Positions 8,229 through 16,454 of a stretch of 64,000 nt of DNA are shown one piece after another. The translations under genes and the position numbers were made by a program. A model generated the notes under the pieces. It was not told the origin of the DNA and ran no database searches. It was given only the letters and a program-made list of their open reading frames with translations. The stretch covers positions 1 through 64,000 of the forward strand of contig CAZKGM010000006.1 in the NCBI GenBank assembly GCA_964552395.1. The letters run 5' to 3'. Numbering within the stretch: position 1 is the stretch's first letter; the number at the start of each line of letters is the position of its first letter. This DNA is from JAJDNH01 sp964552395 (GTDB lineage Bacteria; Acidobacteriota; Thermoanaerobaculia; Thermoanaerobaculales; Sulfomarinibacteraceae).

Positions 8229-9023
8229 TCAGACGAGCGCGTTGGAGGCAGGCTCCGCATCGGTACCGTAGATCTCGCGGAACGTGCCGCGATCGAACTC
8301 CTGCGGTTCGCCCTGATAGACGATGCGGCCGTCACGCAGGGCAGCGAGCCTCGTGGCGTACCGCTTGACGAGATCGATATCGTGAAGAGAGCAGACGACC
8401 GTCAACCCCTCGTCCTTGCTGAGAGCCTCGATCTGGCGCATCAGGGAGTGACGCAGGGCAGGGTCGAGGGAAGCCACTGGTTCGTCCGCCAGGATGAGGC
8501 GGGGCCTCTGGACCAGGGCACGTGCAACGGCGACACGTTGCTGCTGACCTCCTGACAGCGAGTCGGCCCGACTCGCTGCCCGATCTCCGAGCCCCATCCG
8601 CTCCAGGGCCGCCATCGCCTGCTCCCTCTCCGATGCCGGATACCTGAGGAACATGCTCGGTAGCAGGGCACTCCGCCCGAGGCTGCCGGAGAGCACGTTG
8701 ACCAGTACCGTGTGGCGACGCACGAGGTTGAACTGCTGGAAGATCATCGCAGCCTGCCGCCGGAGGCGGCGAAGCCTGGCGCCTTCCGCAGCAGTAACCT
8801 CATCGCCGAAGATCCACACCCGGCCCGAGGTCGGGTTGACGAGACGGTTGATGCAACGAAGCAACGTCGACTTCCCGGAACCGGACAGCCCCAAGACCAC
8901 GAGAAACTCGCCCTCTCGCACCTCGAGGTTGACATCGGTCAACGCCTTGACGCCCCCTGGGTACACCTTGCACACATTCTGGAGGCGAACAGCCAACCGC
9001 CGCCCCTCGGGAGAGGCGTTCAC
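8229..9023 (-). CDS. phnC: Phosphonate-type ABC transporter ATPase
   Basis: 264 residues, complete ABC ATPase. Walker A is GLSGSGKST, the Q-loop region contains AAMIFQQFNLVRRHTVL, the signature is LSGGQQQRVAVARAL, Walker B is LILADEPVASLDP and the switch His lies in VVCSLHDIDL. NVLSGSLG is typical of the PhnC subgroup. It powers import by the adjacent permease. Its start overlaps the phnD stop by 4 bases (ATGA), so translation of phnD, phnC and phnE is tightly linked. Function as an importer component is sure; the transported compound is not. Confidence 0.92.
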   Translation of the reverse strand: MNASPEGRRLAVRLQNVCKVYPGGVKALTDVNLEVREGEFLVVLGLSGSGKSTLLRCINRLVNPTSGRVWIFGDEVTAAEGARLRRLRRQAAMIFQQFNLVRRHTVLVNVLSGSLGRSALLPSMFLRYPASEREQAMAALERMGLGDRAASRADSLSGGQQQRVAVARALVQRPRLILADEPVASLDPALRHSLMRQIEALSKDEGLTVVCSLHDIDLVKRYATRLAALRDGRIVYQGEPQEFDRGTFREIYGTDAEPASNALV

Positions 9024-10438
9024 GAGCCACCTTCCTTGCCGGTACGGCGGCTCTTGAGCTTGGCCTCCTCAGCATCGAGCAGCTTCGTCGCGCTGACCCC
9101 GGACTGCCTGAGCGCCTCGCGGAAACCGTCGAAGTCCGGGTCTCCACAGGGAGCCGCAGCCACGCCGGCCACCAGGTCGTGGTAGGCCAGCTGTCCTTCC
9201 TCGGTCTTCAGGAAGCGCTGCAGCGAGGCCTCGAACCGCTCCCACGTCCGGCGTGGAAAGCCCTTGCGTACGCAGCACACGTCGTTCGGAATGGGATCCG
9301 TGAGGGCGATGATCCGCACTTCGTCCAGCAGGCGCCGTCGCGCCTCGTCATCCGGCAGCCGCTTGATGATCAGGCGACGGGCGTCCCCCACCAGAGTGCG
9401 GTCACGGACCTCTCGTTCACCCGGGGGTGAGTAGAAGGCTGCGCCACCGGCCACCTTGCCGTCCAGCACGGCCTGCACGACGTTGGGGTGGCCACCGGCG
9501 AAGTAGACGTGACCGAGTTGGACCGAGGCGCGGTTGAGCAAGGCACGGGCGAAGATGTGGCCCGAGGTCGACGTCTCGTCGGAAAAGGCGAACGATCTGC
9601 CGTTGAGATCGGCAAGGGTTCGAACCCCGGAGTCCGTACGGGTCAGAATGCATCCGTTGTAGGTTGTGGTCAGCTCGGCGACCGGATCCTCGGTGATATC
9701 GACAACCCGAGTCTCATCCAAGGTTCCGGGACGCACGGCCTCCAGCTCCTTCCGCCCATCTCCGATCAGGTCGTGCGGACCCGAGAAGACGTGGCTTGAA
9801 ACAGCGGCATCAACGCGGCCGGGGCTGTCCATCATCAGCCGAACGGCGGCCAAGTCGTTCTCGACGGGAACCTCAACCCATCCGGGGGCGGACCTGCCCA
9901 GCCGCTGCAGCACCTCGCGTAGTAGCTCGGAGTTCAGGTTCCTGGGGACCGCAACCCTCCTGCCGGAGAGGGCGGTCAGGGACGTGGGCTCGCCGGACCC
10001 CGTGCGGGTCACAACAATCGCGAACAGGTCGAGGGAACGCACCACTTGCAGGCGTGCCTCGGCACCGTAGCGGGCGTGAGCCAGGACATAGGCAAATGCC
10101 GGAATCCACGCCACATCGGCCTGTCCGGAACCGAGCGCCTGGATCACCGCGGCGTAGCTGGTCGGCACCTCCGAGCGAAGCATGAGCCCGCAGTCGGACC
10201 TGATGAAGCGGGCCAGCTCGTCGCCCCTCCTCACCAAGGTACCCTGCTCTACTGAGGGAACGAAGAGCATGCGGACCATGCCGCTGCTTGCCTGTTCTAG
10301 ACGCGATCTGTGATGCAGACCGACCAAGAACAGCACGAGCAGGGTCACCGCCACGGCCCAACCAACTCGGGACAGCCAAAGCCCGCGCCGCGGCTTGACG
10401 CTCGCCGGGCCTTCAGAGGATGGGAGTGAGGGCCTCAT
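9020..10438 (-). CDS. phnD: Phosphonate-type ABC transporter substrate-binding protein, enlarged
   Basis: 472 residues against about 300 for ordinary PhnD. An N-terminal membrane or signal segment (residues ~22-40) is followed by a periplasmic binding-protein fold. The PhnD hallmark TLADLNGRSFAFSDETSTSG is present but displaced to near residue 270. About 120 residues earlier there is a second, similar stretch: TRTGSGEPTSLTALSGRRVA, followed by VDAAVSSHVF, echoing TRTDSGVRTLADLNGRSFA and VAGGAAFYS. This suggests that one lobe was duplicated internally. The N-terminal hydrophobic stretch has no clear lipobox. First gene of the phnDCE operon; the intergenic DNA upstream contains strong inverted repeats. 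The binding function is inferred from family and operon. Confidence 0.82.
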   Translation of the reverse strand: MRPSLPSSEGPASVKPRRGLWLSRVGWAVAVTLLVLFLVGLHHRSRLEQASSGMVRMLFVPSVEQGTLVRRGDELARFIRSDCGLMLRSEVPTSYAAVIQALGSGQADVAWIPAFAYVLAHARYGAEARLQVVRSLDLFAIVVTRTGSGEPTSLTALSGRRVAVPRNLNSELLREVLQRLGRSAPGWVEVPVENDLAAVRLMMDSPGRVDAAVSSHVFSGPHDLIGDGRKELEAVRPGTLDETRVVDITEDPVAELTTTYNGCILTRTDSGVRTLADLNGRSFAFSDETSTSGHIFARALLNRASVQLGHVYFAGGHPNVVQAVLDGKVAGGAAFYSPPGEREVRDRTLVGDARRLIIKRLPDDEARRRLLDEVRIIALTDPIPNDVCCVRKGFPRRTWERFEASLQRFLKTEEGQLAYHDLVAGVAAAPCGDPDFDGFREALRQSGVSATKLLDAEEAKLKSRRTGKEGGS

Positions 10439-10498
10439 CTCACCGTTGGCGAGGGTAGCACATGCTGGAGGCCCGGCCGGAAACCCCAGTACCGTCCG

Positions 10499-10643
10499 CA
10501 GGCTTGGCTTGCGGTCGAGATCAAGGCGTGAGGAGGAAGCCCTAGCCTTGCTCTACTGCGATGACGAGCAACGCTGAGATCGGCCGCAAGCCAAGCCTGT
10601 CCAATGGGTGACTCGTCGTCCTCGGCGACGGTGCCCCATTGGA
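10499..10643. repeat. Two adjacent inverted repeats upstream of phnD
   Basis: CAGGCTTGGCTTGCGG at 10499-10514 is repeated inverted as CCGCAAGCCAAGCCTG at 10584-10599, with further partial pairing inward. Directly next to it, TCCAATGGG (10600-10608) pairs with CCCATTGGA (10635-10643), with an inner CGTCG/CGACG stem. The pair lies between the phnD start and the end of the next minus-strand gene. The remaining part of this gap (10644-10962) contains only one small GGGGTG-GAG-CACCCC hairpin at 10756-10770 and no recognisable gene; the open frames there are short and uncharacteristic. Confidence 0.6.
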
Positions 10644-10962
10644 AAGCGAGATGGCCATACGGCCAGCCTCCCCGCTCTCCAGCTCTTCGGGCCGACGAAC
10701 CGTTGGGGCGGGCGGTGCAAGTGGAGGGAGGGGGCCGCCGGAATGGGTGGATGGAGGGGTGGAGCACCCCCTTGGCCACGGCCAGAGGCTCGCTTTCCTA
10801 CTGGGGTTGCGGCGGCAGGGGCTGGTTTCTTCGTTGTCACGCCTTGACGATGAAACGACATCGCCAGCAGCACGACGCCTCGAATCTGGGCCCGTGGCGC
10901 TCGCAACGGACGACACTGAGGTCTCCGGCCGGACCTCCAGTGAATGCTCCGGGCCAACCGCC

Positions 10963-12504
10963 TCAATACTCCGCAACGCCGGTCATTGCCTCGCCGGTGC
11001 TCAGCGTCACGGACCAATGAACGAGGAGTCGGGAACGCGAAGAGGGCAGCCTTACCGGGCCTGAGATGACCTCTTCCCCCGGCGCGAGGTAGGTCTCGAA
11101 GAGACGCACCGCGTCGACTGCACCACCTGCGAGGGGGTGCCAGCCGCCCCGCCGGCGGCTCCCCAACACGATGCGATCGAACTCCCCCTTCGAGTCCACC
11201 ACCAGAGCACCCTCCTGTACAGCAAGCTCGACCCATGTCGCGTAGGTCGAGACAGCACTGGAGAACCGGCTCGGATTGGCGAGCACTACTCGCACCGATT
11301 GCCCCGATCGCTCCAGCCGTACTTCGGGGCGGAAAGCCGGTCCCTCCCCCGAAAGGTAAGCCAGCAGCGCCTCCCTCCCCATACCGAGCCGGTTCCCGGG
11401 CGGCGGGAGCGAGATCAGATCCCAGCCGCTCACGTCAGGGACCGTCAGGGTCGTGATTTCCCTCAAAGCGGCATCCAGTCGAGCGGCGTCGGTCCAGCGG
11501 ACCGCCACGCTGCTTCCGGGCTTCCACACCACTCCGCTCCATGAGAGCGGGCGCGTGAACGAGAACGTTCGGTCCAGCTCGGACGTCGTCGAGATCCGGG
11601 CAGACTCGGGATCGCAGAGCGGGTTGAGATCATCTCCCCAGGAGCCGATCGGTGGAATCGTTCTCGGCTCCAGCACGACTCCCACACGCGGCGACACGCC
11701 GAGACCCGCGAGCGGCGCCAGCTGCTCACTCAGGGGAAGCACTGACGCCGTGGCCCCAGACCTCACGTCGGCAAGGCTCCCATACGCCAGGACAACCGTG
11801 CTCTTTGTCGACTGGATGAGCTCCAAGACCGGCCGCTGTTGAAGCTGGGCCACGGTGACGACGGGAACAACCCGCATCCCGGCGGTTCTGGAAAGCGCCT
11901 CGACAAAGGGGGACATGTCGGGCGGCACGGTCGGGAGATCCAACAGGATCTCGGTCGGCTTGACGGAACCGTCGAGGGCGGAGCTCACAGCCTGCCACAG
12001 GGACCTGGCGGTGCCCGGTTCCTGACCCGAGCGCACCCGATCAATGTGGAGAACCACCGCCACCGGGATGGCCCCGCCTATACTCGGCCGGGACCTCAGC
12101 CGCACGACCGGCGAAGCTCCCCCGAGGTCGACCGCTCCAACTGTCACGGCGACCTCATCGACGCCGGCGGCGGCCAAGCGATCGGCCCAGTCAGAGTCCA
12201 GATCGCTTGAGCCGAGCCACACGACCGACCGGTTGGAGAATACCGGTGCCACCGAGGCCGGTGCCGGCTCCGCCCCACAGCCGATCGCAAGCCCGAGCAT
12301 GAGGATCGTCACGGCCGCGCCGGCTCGTGCGGCAGGTATCCGGATCAAACCGCGAGTGCGTTGGGGACCCGAGCGGACCGTGGGAGGTAGCGACGCTGGC
12401 TTCGCAGCCGTTCCTGGTGTGGCGGGACTCTGCAACTTCTCACCTGTGCGCTGATACCGGCTCTCACATGGGAAACGAAGCGGGCGCCCGGCAGCCGTAG
12501 ACAT
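10963..12504 (-). CDS. Predicted lipoprotein, TIM-barrel-like, unknown function
   Basis: About 513 residues. After a basic N-terminal stretch comes a hydrophobic segment ending LGLAIGC, which fits a lipobox and predicts a lipid-anchored exported protein. The body has alternating strand/helix blocks (VVWLGSSDLDSDWADRLAAA, AIPVAVVLHIDRV, EILLDLPTVPPDMSPFVEAL, GMRVVPVVTVAQL, STVVLAYGSL) that look like a (beta/alpha) barrel. It vaguely resembles DUF3142 proteins, but I would not assign it. The C-terminal ~130 residues look like a beta-rich domain. It begins 14 bases after the stop of the large sensor kinase, so the two are probably cotranscribed. The N-terminus before the lipobox is unusually long, so a later non-ATG start is possible; GTG at 12513 is an alternative earlier one. 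Confidence 0.65.
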   Translation of the reverse strand: MSTAAGRPLRFPCESRYQRTGEKLQSPATPGTAAKPASLPPTVRSGPQRTRGLIRIPAARAGAAVTILMLGLAIGCGAEPAPASVAPVFSNRSVVWLGSSDLDSDWADRLAAAGVDEVAVTVGAVDLGGASPVVRLRSRPSIGGAIPVAVVLHIDRVRSGQEPGTARSLWQAVSSALDGSVKPTEILLDLPTVPPDMSPFVEALSRTAGMRVVPVVTVAQLQQRPVLELIQSTKSTVVLAYGSLADVRSGATASVLPLSEQLAPLAGLGVSPRVGVVLEPRTIPPIGSWGDDLNPLCDPESARISTTSELDRTFSFTRPLSWSGVVWKPGSSVAVRWTDAARLDAALREITTLTVPDVSGWDLISLPPPGNRLGMGREALLAYLSGEGPAFRPEVRLERSGQSVRVVLANPSRFSSAVSTYATWVELAVQEGALVVDSKGEFDRIVLGSRRRGGWHPLAGGAVDAVRLFETYLAPGEEVISGPVRLPSSRSRLLVHWSVTLSTGEAMTGVAEY

Positions 12505-12517
12505 CCTGATCACCGGG

Positions 12518-15500
12518 TCATCGTAGCAAAGGTGTGGTCTCTCCGACCCAGCGCGGGAGCTCGAGCCGAACGACCAGGCCTTCTTCACCGTTGGCAGCAG
12601 TGACCGATCCGTGGCAACGAGAGACCACCTGCCGCACAAGGGCGAGCCCCAGTCCTGTTCCCGAAGAGGTTGTCGAAAAGTGCGGGTTGAAGAGGTCGTC
12701 GAGCTGGTCCGGCTGTACTCCACCGCCGGTATCCTCGACCTCAATTGTGACCGTCCCGGCCACGCATCGAGCCCGCACTGCAATCTCTCCGGGTCCGCTA
12801 TTGAGGGCATCGACACTGTTCTGGATCAAGTTGCCGAGTGCCCGGCGGAGCCACTGGCGATCTCCCACGACCGAGCACTGGCGGCACTCGGAGGTGTCGC
12901 GAATCAGACCGATACCGCGTCGCTCGAGGATTGCCAGCCCGCTCAGCGCTGAGTCGATGAGCTCATCCACACTGACCTCCTCCACCTCCCATCGCTCGAG
13001 CGCAACCAGGTTGGAGAAAGACGATGCCAAATGCCGAAGACGCTCGACCTGCGTCGAGATCTCGGTACAGGCCTCTCGCAGAAGCACATCGACCTCCGGG
13101 TCGCGGCGTTCCAGCGCGTCCTCCAGCTCCTGCACCCAGAGCCGGATCGGTGTCAGGGGGTTCTTGACCTCGTGGGCAACGATCCTCGCCAGCTGAGCCA
13201 GCTGCTGGAGGCGGTCCGCCCGCACCACATCGCTTACATCATCAACAACGGCGACGAGACCGCGCGTCCCATCGGGGAGCGGCACTTCGGCAACGCCGAG
13301 CCTCCATGTCACCTCGGTTCCCGGAAACGGCTGTACCGTCGACACGACCGGGCGGTCGCCTTCGCCGGCCTGCCCAGCTACCTCCAGTGCGTGGCGGATC
13401 ACCAGCTCCCCGTCGGTCTTGAGGAGGGAGTCGGCACTTGGATTGGCAAACCGAACCGAGGCAGCAGCGTCGAGCACTAGCACTGCCGGCGCCAGGGTCG
13501 ATAGGGTGATGCGCAGCAGCTCCTCCTGTGAACGAAGGCTCCTCTCCCGCCGCTGAACCTCGAGACTCATCAGCTTCACGGCATCGAGCACCTCCGCTAG
13601 ATCGCGTTCAACTGGCCGTGGGACCTCGCCCACTGGATCCCCACGTTGCAGTCGCCTCGCCAGCTCCACGAGATCCCGCAGGGATGCCCCCAGCCGTCCC
13701 TCCACCCTCGATGTAACGAACAGTGTCAACACCGCTGACAGCAAGGCGCCGACGAGCAACCAGTCGATGACTCCCGGCAGGTCCTGTCGTCGCACAGGGT
13801 CGGACAGGAACATCTCGAGAAGCAGAGATCGGCCCTCGATGCTCACACCACCGGCCGCGAGCAGACGCCCCCCGGTTCGCCGAACCACGGGATCGGAGCG
13901 TCCGAGCTGGAAACGAGAGAAGGCCACAGCATCCGGAAGCCCTGGGAGAGCACCGACCGTCAGCAGATCAGGGCGCGAAGTGGCCACAACCGTCGCACCG
14001 TCGAACAGTACGACCTCACCACCGACTTGGCGCGCCAGCCACTTCGCGAGCTCCGCATTGACGGCCAGATCTCCGGCCAAGTGCTGAGACGTCCATCGTG
14101 CCGCCTGGACGCCGTCACCGCCGATGACGCGCGCCAGGCGAACCTCCTCCTGACGCAGGCGTTGGTGGAGAAACAGCGTCAGCAGCACCAGAGGGAGAAT
14201 CACGCCCCCCACCACCAGCAGGCGCAGGCGACCACCGAAGGTCGCTAGGCTGTCACGCCGCACGCGAGGTGGAAACGCTACCAGCAACGCAGCCAATGCC
14301 CACAGAGAGGCCAGCAGCGACCGCACGAGCCAAACCGGCAGCGACGGGTAGCTCGCAATCGCTGCTACCAGCCAATCGCCGTGGCGGGTGACGTGGGCAA
14401 GCCGGCGGTCGGATCCGACGCCGACCAGCACCCAGCCGCCGCCGGCATGAAAGAGCTTGCCGGCGACCTCCGGGCCGAGACCATGGATCTCCTCTCGCTC
14501 CGAGGCGACAGCATGACCTGCTCGGGTCAGCGCAGCGAACCAGACCGTCGCTGTCGCTCCATCCAGGTTGAGCCCGTCGGCCGGCCATCCGCGAAGCCAA
14601 GACCACGGAGGTACCGCCACCCACAGCTCGGCCTCGCCTGCGGCCTGGGACCCAGAGCGAAGCTGCCACGTTTCCAGGAGCTTGGTTGAGCCCTGTCCCA
14701 CGCTCGGCGCTCCCCAACGCGAGAGCTCCGCCCCATCCGGGCCGACAACCACTAGCATCACGGGACGCCGCCAGCTATTGAGCTTCCATCTGGTCGCCAG
14801 AACCGGTGCAAGGTCCGACAGGTGGCATGCCGACAATGGCGCAGGAAGGAAGCGGTCCAGATCCACCGCTGCAGCCGGCAGTGCCGGCGCTGTGCGCAGC
14901 TCCTGCGCGACCTTGATCTGCTTCGGCACCCGGAGACCTTGCGTTACCGCCATGAGGACGGCCACGCCAAGTGGAATGATGAGCCGGGCTCGCGGCCAGG
15001 GGCTACTGCGCAGGTCGTGCCGCAGCCACCCAGTGGCCACCCAGGCCGCCATGACGACCCAAGCGGCGCCCCACCCGGGATGGAACACCGTCCCCGGTAG
15101 CCACTCTGCCAGAACGGTGCTCGGGAGGAACAAGGCGCTGACGGGGACAGCGGCCAGAGTCATCAGCACGAGAAGTCTGGCCGGTGCGACCGGCATCCTC
15201 CGGGCGCAGCGTCCGATCGCGATGCCGGCGAGCAGCAAAGCACACCCGGCCAGGAACGGCGGCATCGTTGGCCACGTGAGGCCGACTGCTATCCCAGCGG
15301 CCGCCACCGCGACCGGCGCGATCAGCGGCACCGATACTGTACCGATCAGGACGAGAAGGCCCCACGGGAACCACCGGGCCACCACCGGCCCTGTGACAGG
15401 CTCCTTCTCCAAGAACACCTGGACAGACACACCCGGGAAGCGGCCGGCCCGGATCACCCCGAGATCCTGACCGCCGCCACTGCCCAAGGACAGCAGCCAC

Positions 15501-16147
15501 CCTCTCCCACTCCGCATCCCCCAGATCGCGTGCGCGACCACCGGTGTGCGGTCGACAACCGTAACAGCTCCCACCAGGCGACCCTCGAGCATCACGGGCT
15601 CACGGACCACCAACGCCGCCGAACCCGCCCACCAGGTAATGCTCCACCGTCGCTGGCCGATCGGGCGAACGCCCGGGGGGATCTCCCTCGCGTCACCGCT
15701 CCAGGCCACCAGCTGACCCCTGTCATCCGCAAGGTAGGCGCTGCGGCCGGGGGCCCGGCCGATCATGCGGTCGAGGGCCTGGAACAACCGCTCCGGGTCG
15801 GCGACCTCGCCCGTGGAAGCGAACACGCGGCGGACCACGGGACTTACCGCTACTCGACTGGCATCGCCGAGCATCTCCTCGCAGTGCCGTGATAGCCGCT
15901 GGCTCAGCTGCTGAGCGTCGGGCGGGCTTGGGGCCCATCCGATCGCCAGTGGCAGTGCGCAAGCCACGGCGATCCAGGGCAGCAGCGCACGACCTCGCGG
16001 CCGGGCCAGCAGAGCCAGACCGGCCACGATGGAGACAAGTGCCAACGGCGCGGGTTGCCAGCCGGGCCAGGGCCCACATATGACCACGGCCGCCAGGGCG
16101 AGCCACCAGGATTTTGTGAACGGCGCACCACCGCCAGGGGGTTCCAT
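12518..16147 (-). CDS. NtrY-like membrane sensor histidine kinase, very large
   Basis: About 1209 residues, much larger than typical NtrY (~750). The first ~700 residues contain several groups of membrane helices separated by exported loops, suggesting two or more extracytoplasmic sensing regions. A HAMP-like segment (ASLRDLVELARRLQRGDP), a PAS-like domain (STLAPAVLVLDAAASVRFAN) and the kinase core follow. The phospho-acceptor is His992 in IVAHEVKNPLTPIRLW, the NtrY-type H box. The ATPase has the N box LGNLIQNSVDAL (Asn1110), DTGGG and GTGLGLALV. No response regulator is adjacent; the next gene in the operon is a lipoprotein. The ATG at 16147 was chosen because the frame upstream runs into a dispersed repeat; its ribosome site is weak. 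Confidence 0.85.
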   Translation of the reverse strand: MEPPGGGAPFTKSWWLALAAVVICGPWPGWQPAPLALVSIVAGLALLARPRGRALLPWIAVACALPLAIGWAPSPPDAQQLSQRLSRHCEEMLGDASRVAVSPVVRRVFASTGEVADPERLFQALDRMIGRAPGRSAYLADDRGQLVAWSGDAREIPPGVRPIGQRRWSITWWAGSAALVVREPVMLEGRLVGAVTVVDRTPVVAHAIWGMRSGRGWLLSLGSGGGQDLGVIRAGRFPGVSVQVFLEKEPVTGPVVARWFPWGLLVLIGTVSVPLIAPVAVAAAGIAVGLTWPTMPPFLAGCALLLAGIAIGRCARRMPVAPARLLVLMTLAAVPVSALFLPSTVLAEWLPGTVFHPGWGAAWVVMAAWVATGWLRHDLRSSPWPRARLIIPLGVAVLMAVTQGLRVPKQIKVAQELRTAPALPAAAVDLDRFLPAPLSACHLSDLAPVLATRWKLNSWRRPVMLVVVGPDGAELSRWGAPSVGQGSTKLLETWQLRSGSQAAGEAELWVAVPPWSWLRGWPADGLNLDGATATVWFAALTRAGHAVASEREEIHGLGPEVAGKLFHAGGGWVLVGVGSDRRLAHVTRHGDWLVAAIASYPSLPVWLVRSLLASLWALAALLVAFPPRVRRDSLATFGGRLRLLVVGGVILPLVLLTLFLHQRLRQEEVRLARVIGGDGVQAARWTSQHLAGDLAVNAELAKWLARQVGGEVVLFDGATVVATSRPDLLTVGALPGLPDAVAFSRFQLGRSDPVVRRTGGRLLAAGGVSIEGRSLLLEMFLSDPVRRQDLPGVIDWLLVGALLSAVLTLFVTSRVEGRLGASLRDLVELARRLQRGDPVGEVPRPVERDLAEVLDAVKLMSLEVQRRERSLRSQEELLRITLSTLAPAVLVLDAAASVRFANPSADSLLKTDGELVIRHALEVAGQAGEGDRPVVSTVQPFPGTEVTWRLGVAEVPLPDGTRGLVAVVDDVSDVVRADRLQQLAQLARIVAHEVKNPLTPIRLWVQELEDALERRDPEVDVLLREACTEISTQVERLRHLASSFSNLVALERWEVEEVSVDELIDSALSGLAILERRGIGLIRDTSECRQCSVVGDRQWLRRALGNLIQNSVDALNSGPGEIAVRARCVAGTVTIEVEDTGGGVQPDQLDDLFNPHFSTTSSGTGLGLALVRQVVSRCHGSVTAANGEEGLVVRLELPRWVGETTPLLR

Positions 16148-16206
16148 CTCGAGCAGTATAGCTAGCCTGCATTCTTCAGCGCAGCGTGGAGAAACACGTC
16201 CTAGAT

Positions 16207-16405
16207 GCCGTTGATGGCGGCGATTCCTGCCCGCCGAGTGCAGGGGCGCGCTCGGCGGCATGTAGAGACATCGCGCGCCGCCCATCAGGGCGGCTACGCC
16301 GAAGGCGTGTGGCCCCGCAGGAGCACACGGAGGCGAGAACACGCCGCCGGCGCCGGTTCATCGCACGCTACAGCTGCGCGGTGGTGAGAAGTGCGGGCCG
16401 GAGTT
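16207..16405 (+). repeat. Dispersed ~200-bp leader repeat, copy B
   Basis: This is the second copy of the repeat at 1584-1794 (there on the minus strand). Shared blocks include CAGGGCGG, CCGAAGGCGT and GAGCACACGGAGGCG, and the alignment continues to GAGAAGTGCGGGCCGGA near the gatE start. It occupies most of the 307-base gap between the divergent kinase and gatE genes, and is oriented towards gatE. The open reading frame across it has the same phase as in copy A (shared EHTEA and Arg-rich runs), which may reflect either past coding or chance in GC-rich DNA. Confidence 0.6.
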
Positions 16406-16454
16406 CGCGATGCTAACATCGGCCGACGTGCCGCTCCACGTCGGGCGGAGGATC

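Noticed and set aside
10629..10642. 14-base identity (ACGGTGCCCCATTG) with 28506-28519
   Set aside because: A match of this length is expected by chance in 64 kb and the flanks do not align.
10756..10770. GGGGTG-GAG-CACCCC hairpin considered as the terminator of the lipoprotein gene
   Set aside because: It has no T tract on the relevant strand and lies about 190 bases after the stop, so the role is unsupported.
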